A DNA stretch of 5,476 nt from Alphaproteobacteria bacterium (lineage in GTDB: Bacteria > Pseudomonadota > Alphaproteobacteria > ATCC43930 > CGMCC-115725), in the NCBI GenBank assembly GCA_030039815.1, contig JASHUW010000081.1, forward strand, positions 1 through 5,476, given 5' to 3'. The position numbers and the translations under genes were made by a program. The notes under the pieces are model-generated. The model had not been told where the DNA came from, made no database searches, and saw nothing but the letters and a program-made list of their open reading frames with translations. Below, in pieces: positions 4,535 to 5,476 of this stretch (position 1 is its first letter; each line of letters opens with the position of its first letter).

Positions 4535-5476
4535 GTGACGCGCCGCGAAACCTATCTCGACTGGAACGCCACCGCGCCGCTGCGCCCCGAGGCCGCGTCA
4601 GCGATGGCGGACGCCTTGGCGCTCGGCGGCAACCCGTCGTCGGTGCATCGCGCCGGGCGCGCCGCCCGAAGGCTCGTCGAAGAGAGCCGCGCGGCGGTTG
4701 CCGCCCTCGTGAGCGCGCCGGCTGACGCGGTCGTTTTCACCAGCGGGGGCACCGAGGCCAATCATCTGGCGCTGCTCGGGAGCGGCCGGGCGCGGGTGCT
4801 GGTTTCGGCCGTGGAGCATTCCTCGGTGCTGCAGGCCGTACCCGATGCCGGGCGCATCCCGGTCGACCGCGACGGCCTCGTCGATACCAAAGTGCTCGCC
4901 GCGCTTCTCGCGGACCATGATCGACCCGCGCTGGTCTCGGTGATGCTTGCCAATAATGAGACCGGGGCGATCCAACCCGTTGGCGAGCTAGCCGCAATCG
5001 CCCGTGCTGCGGGTGCGCTGTTCCATTGCGACGCGGTGCAGGCCGCGGGGAAAATGAGACTGTCGCTGGCCGAGCTCGGCGCCGATTTCCTCACGCTGTC
5101 GGGGCACAAGATCGGCGGCCCGGCCGGGATCGGCGCGCTGGTGATGGCGCCGGATGCCGAGGTAACGCCGCTGCTGCGCGGCGGCGGCCAGGAGCGCAAC
5201 CGCCGCGCCGGCACCGAGAATCTCGCCGGCATCGCCGGCTTTGCCGCTGCGGCCGCCGCCTGCGACCCGGCCGAGTACGATCGCGTCCGCGCGCTGCGCG
5301 ACCAGCTCGAAGCGGCGCTGCCGTCCGACGCCGTCGTCATCGCTGCCGACGTGCCGCGCCTGGCGAACACGTCGGCTATCGCGATGCCCGGCGTCTCGGC
5401 CGAGACACAGGTCATCGCGCTCGACCTTGAGGGCGTCATGGTCAGCGCGGGCGCGGCGTGCTCGTCGGGCAAGGTC
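4535..5476 (+). CDS. Cysteine desulfurase, NifS/IscS type, 3' end cut by window edge
   Basis: A PLP-dependent class V aminotransferase-fold enzyme that takes sulfur from cysteine to form a persulfide for Fe-S cluster building. The first 314 residues are visible; roughly 50-70 more would be expected. Family marks: YLDWNATAPLRPEA at 7-20, GNPSSVH at 32-38, FTSGGTEANH at 68-77, His94 in AVEHSS (PLP stacking), ANNETGAIQP at 139-148, Asp166 and Gln169 in DAVQ, PLP-binding Lys192 in SGHKIGGPAGIGAL, and RAGTENLAG at 224-232. The catalytic cysteine is Cys309 in SAGAACSSGKV, just before the edge. The start is GTG: an in-frame TGA lies five codons upstream and no ATG is available there. No strong ribosome site is seen. 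Following iscR by 41 nt, it is probably the sulfur donor for a suf system to the right. It could be called iscS, nifS or sufS-like; group I loop features suggest IscS/NifS rather than SufS. Confidence 0.94.
   Translation, partial: MTRRETYLDWNATAPLRPEAASAMADALALGGNPSSVHRAGRAARRLVEESRAAVAALVSAPADAVVFTSGGTEANHLALLGSGRARVLVSAVEHSSVLQAVPDAGRIPVDRDGLVDTKVLAALLADHDRPALVSVMLANNETGAIQPVGELAAIARAAGALFHCDAVQAAGKMRLSLAELGADFLTLSGHKIGGPAGIGALVMAPDAEVTPLLRGGGQERNRRAGTENLAGIAGFAAAAAACDPAEYDRVRALRDQLEAALPSDAVVIAADVPRLANTSAIAMPGVSAETQVIALDLEGVMVSAGAACSSGKV

Noticed and set aside
4737..5472. Long minus-strand and alternative plus-strand open frames over the desulfurase gene.
   Set aside because: They are antisense or shifted shadows of a clear cysteine desulfurase with all active-site motifs in the frame starting at 4535.

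Overview
The window looks like chromosomal DNA from a GC-rich alphaproteobacterium, possibly Rhodospirillales-like. The reasons are very high GC at third codon positions, GTG starts, a class 2 (quinone-linked) PyrD, and a cysE-iscR-cysteine desulfurase gene order of the kind that heads alphaproteobacterial SUF iron-sulfur operons. The taxonomic call is inference from protein style and gene order; no rRNA or other marker is present. Six protein-coding genes are followed with confidence and a seventh is cut by the right edge; the first (pyrD) is cut by the left edge. Genes cover almost everything. The only intergenic stretches are about 156 bp (1641-1796), about 180 bp (3095-3274), 25 bp and 41 bp, so there is no gene-free stretch over 300 bases.

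Left part (1-1640, minus strand): a 2-keto-4-pentenoate hydratase/fumarylacetoacetate hydrolase family enzyme is followed 4 nt downstream by pyrD (dihydroorotate dehydrogenase), so the two are probably co-transcribed leftwards. The divergent gap 1641-1796 is largely filled by an approximately 83-bp REP/MITE-like dispersed repeat of the well-known type whose read-through translation gives VIPAKAGIQ on one strand and IPAFAGMT on the other.

Middle (1797-3094): a DedA-family membrane protein on the plus strand converges on an uncharacterised alpha/beta hydrolase (COG2945-like) on the minus strand. Their stop codons share one CTAG palindrome, so the genes overlap by 4 bp with no room for a terminator between them.

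Right part (3095-5476): a divergent regulatory region separates the hydrolase from a plus-strand operon. The operon is cysE (serine O-acetyltransferase, which makes the cysteine precursor O-acetylserine), iscR (Rrf2-family [2Fe-2S] sensor-repressor) and a NifS/IscS-type cysteine desulfurase that leaves the window just after its catalytic cysteine. Together these provide cysteine supply, regulation and sulfur extraction for Fe-S cluster assembly, and suf genes are expected just beyond the right edge. The divergent region holds a plausible sigma70 promoter and two dyads with the same core as the E. coli type 1 IscR site (YYGAC-N7-GTCRR). One of them overlaps the predicted promoter, which suggests IscR autoregulation with cysE included in the regulon.

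I do not see a new defence system, mobile gene cluster or CRISPR. The most interesting material is regulatory (the putative IscR operators, one of them next to the hydrolase start) together with small departures from family norms in DedA and IscR.
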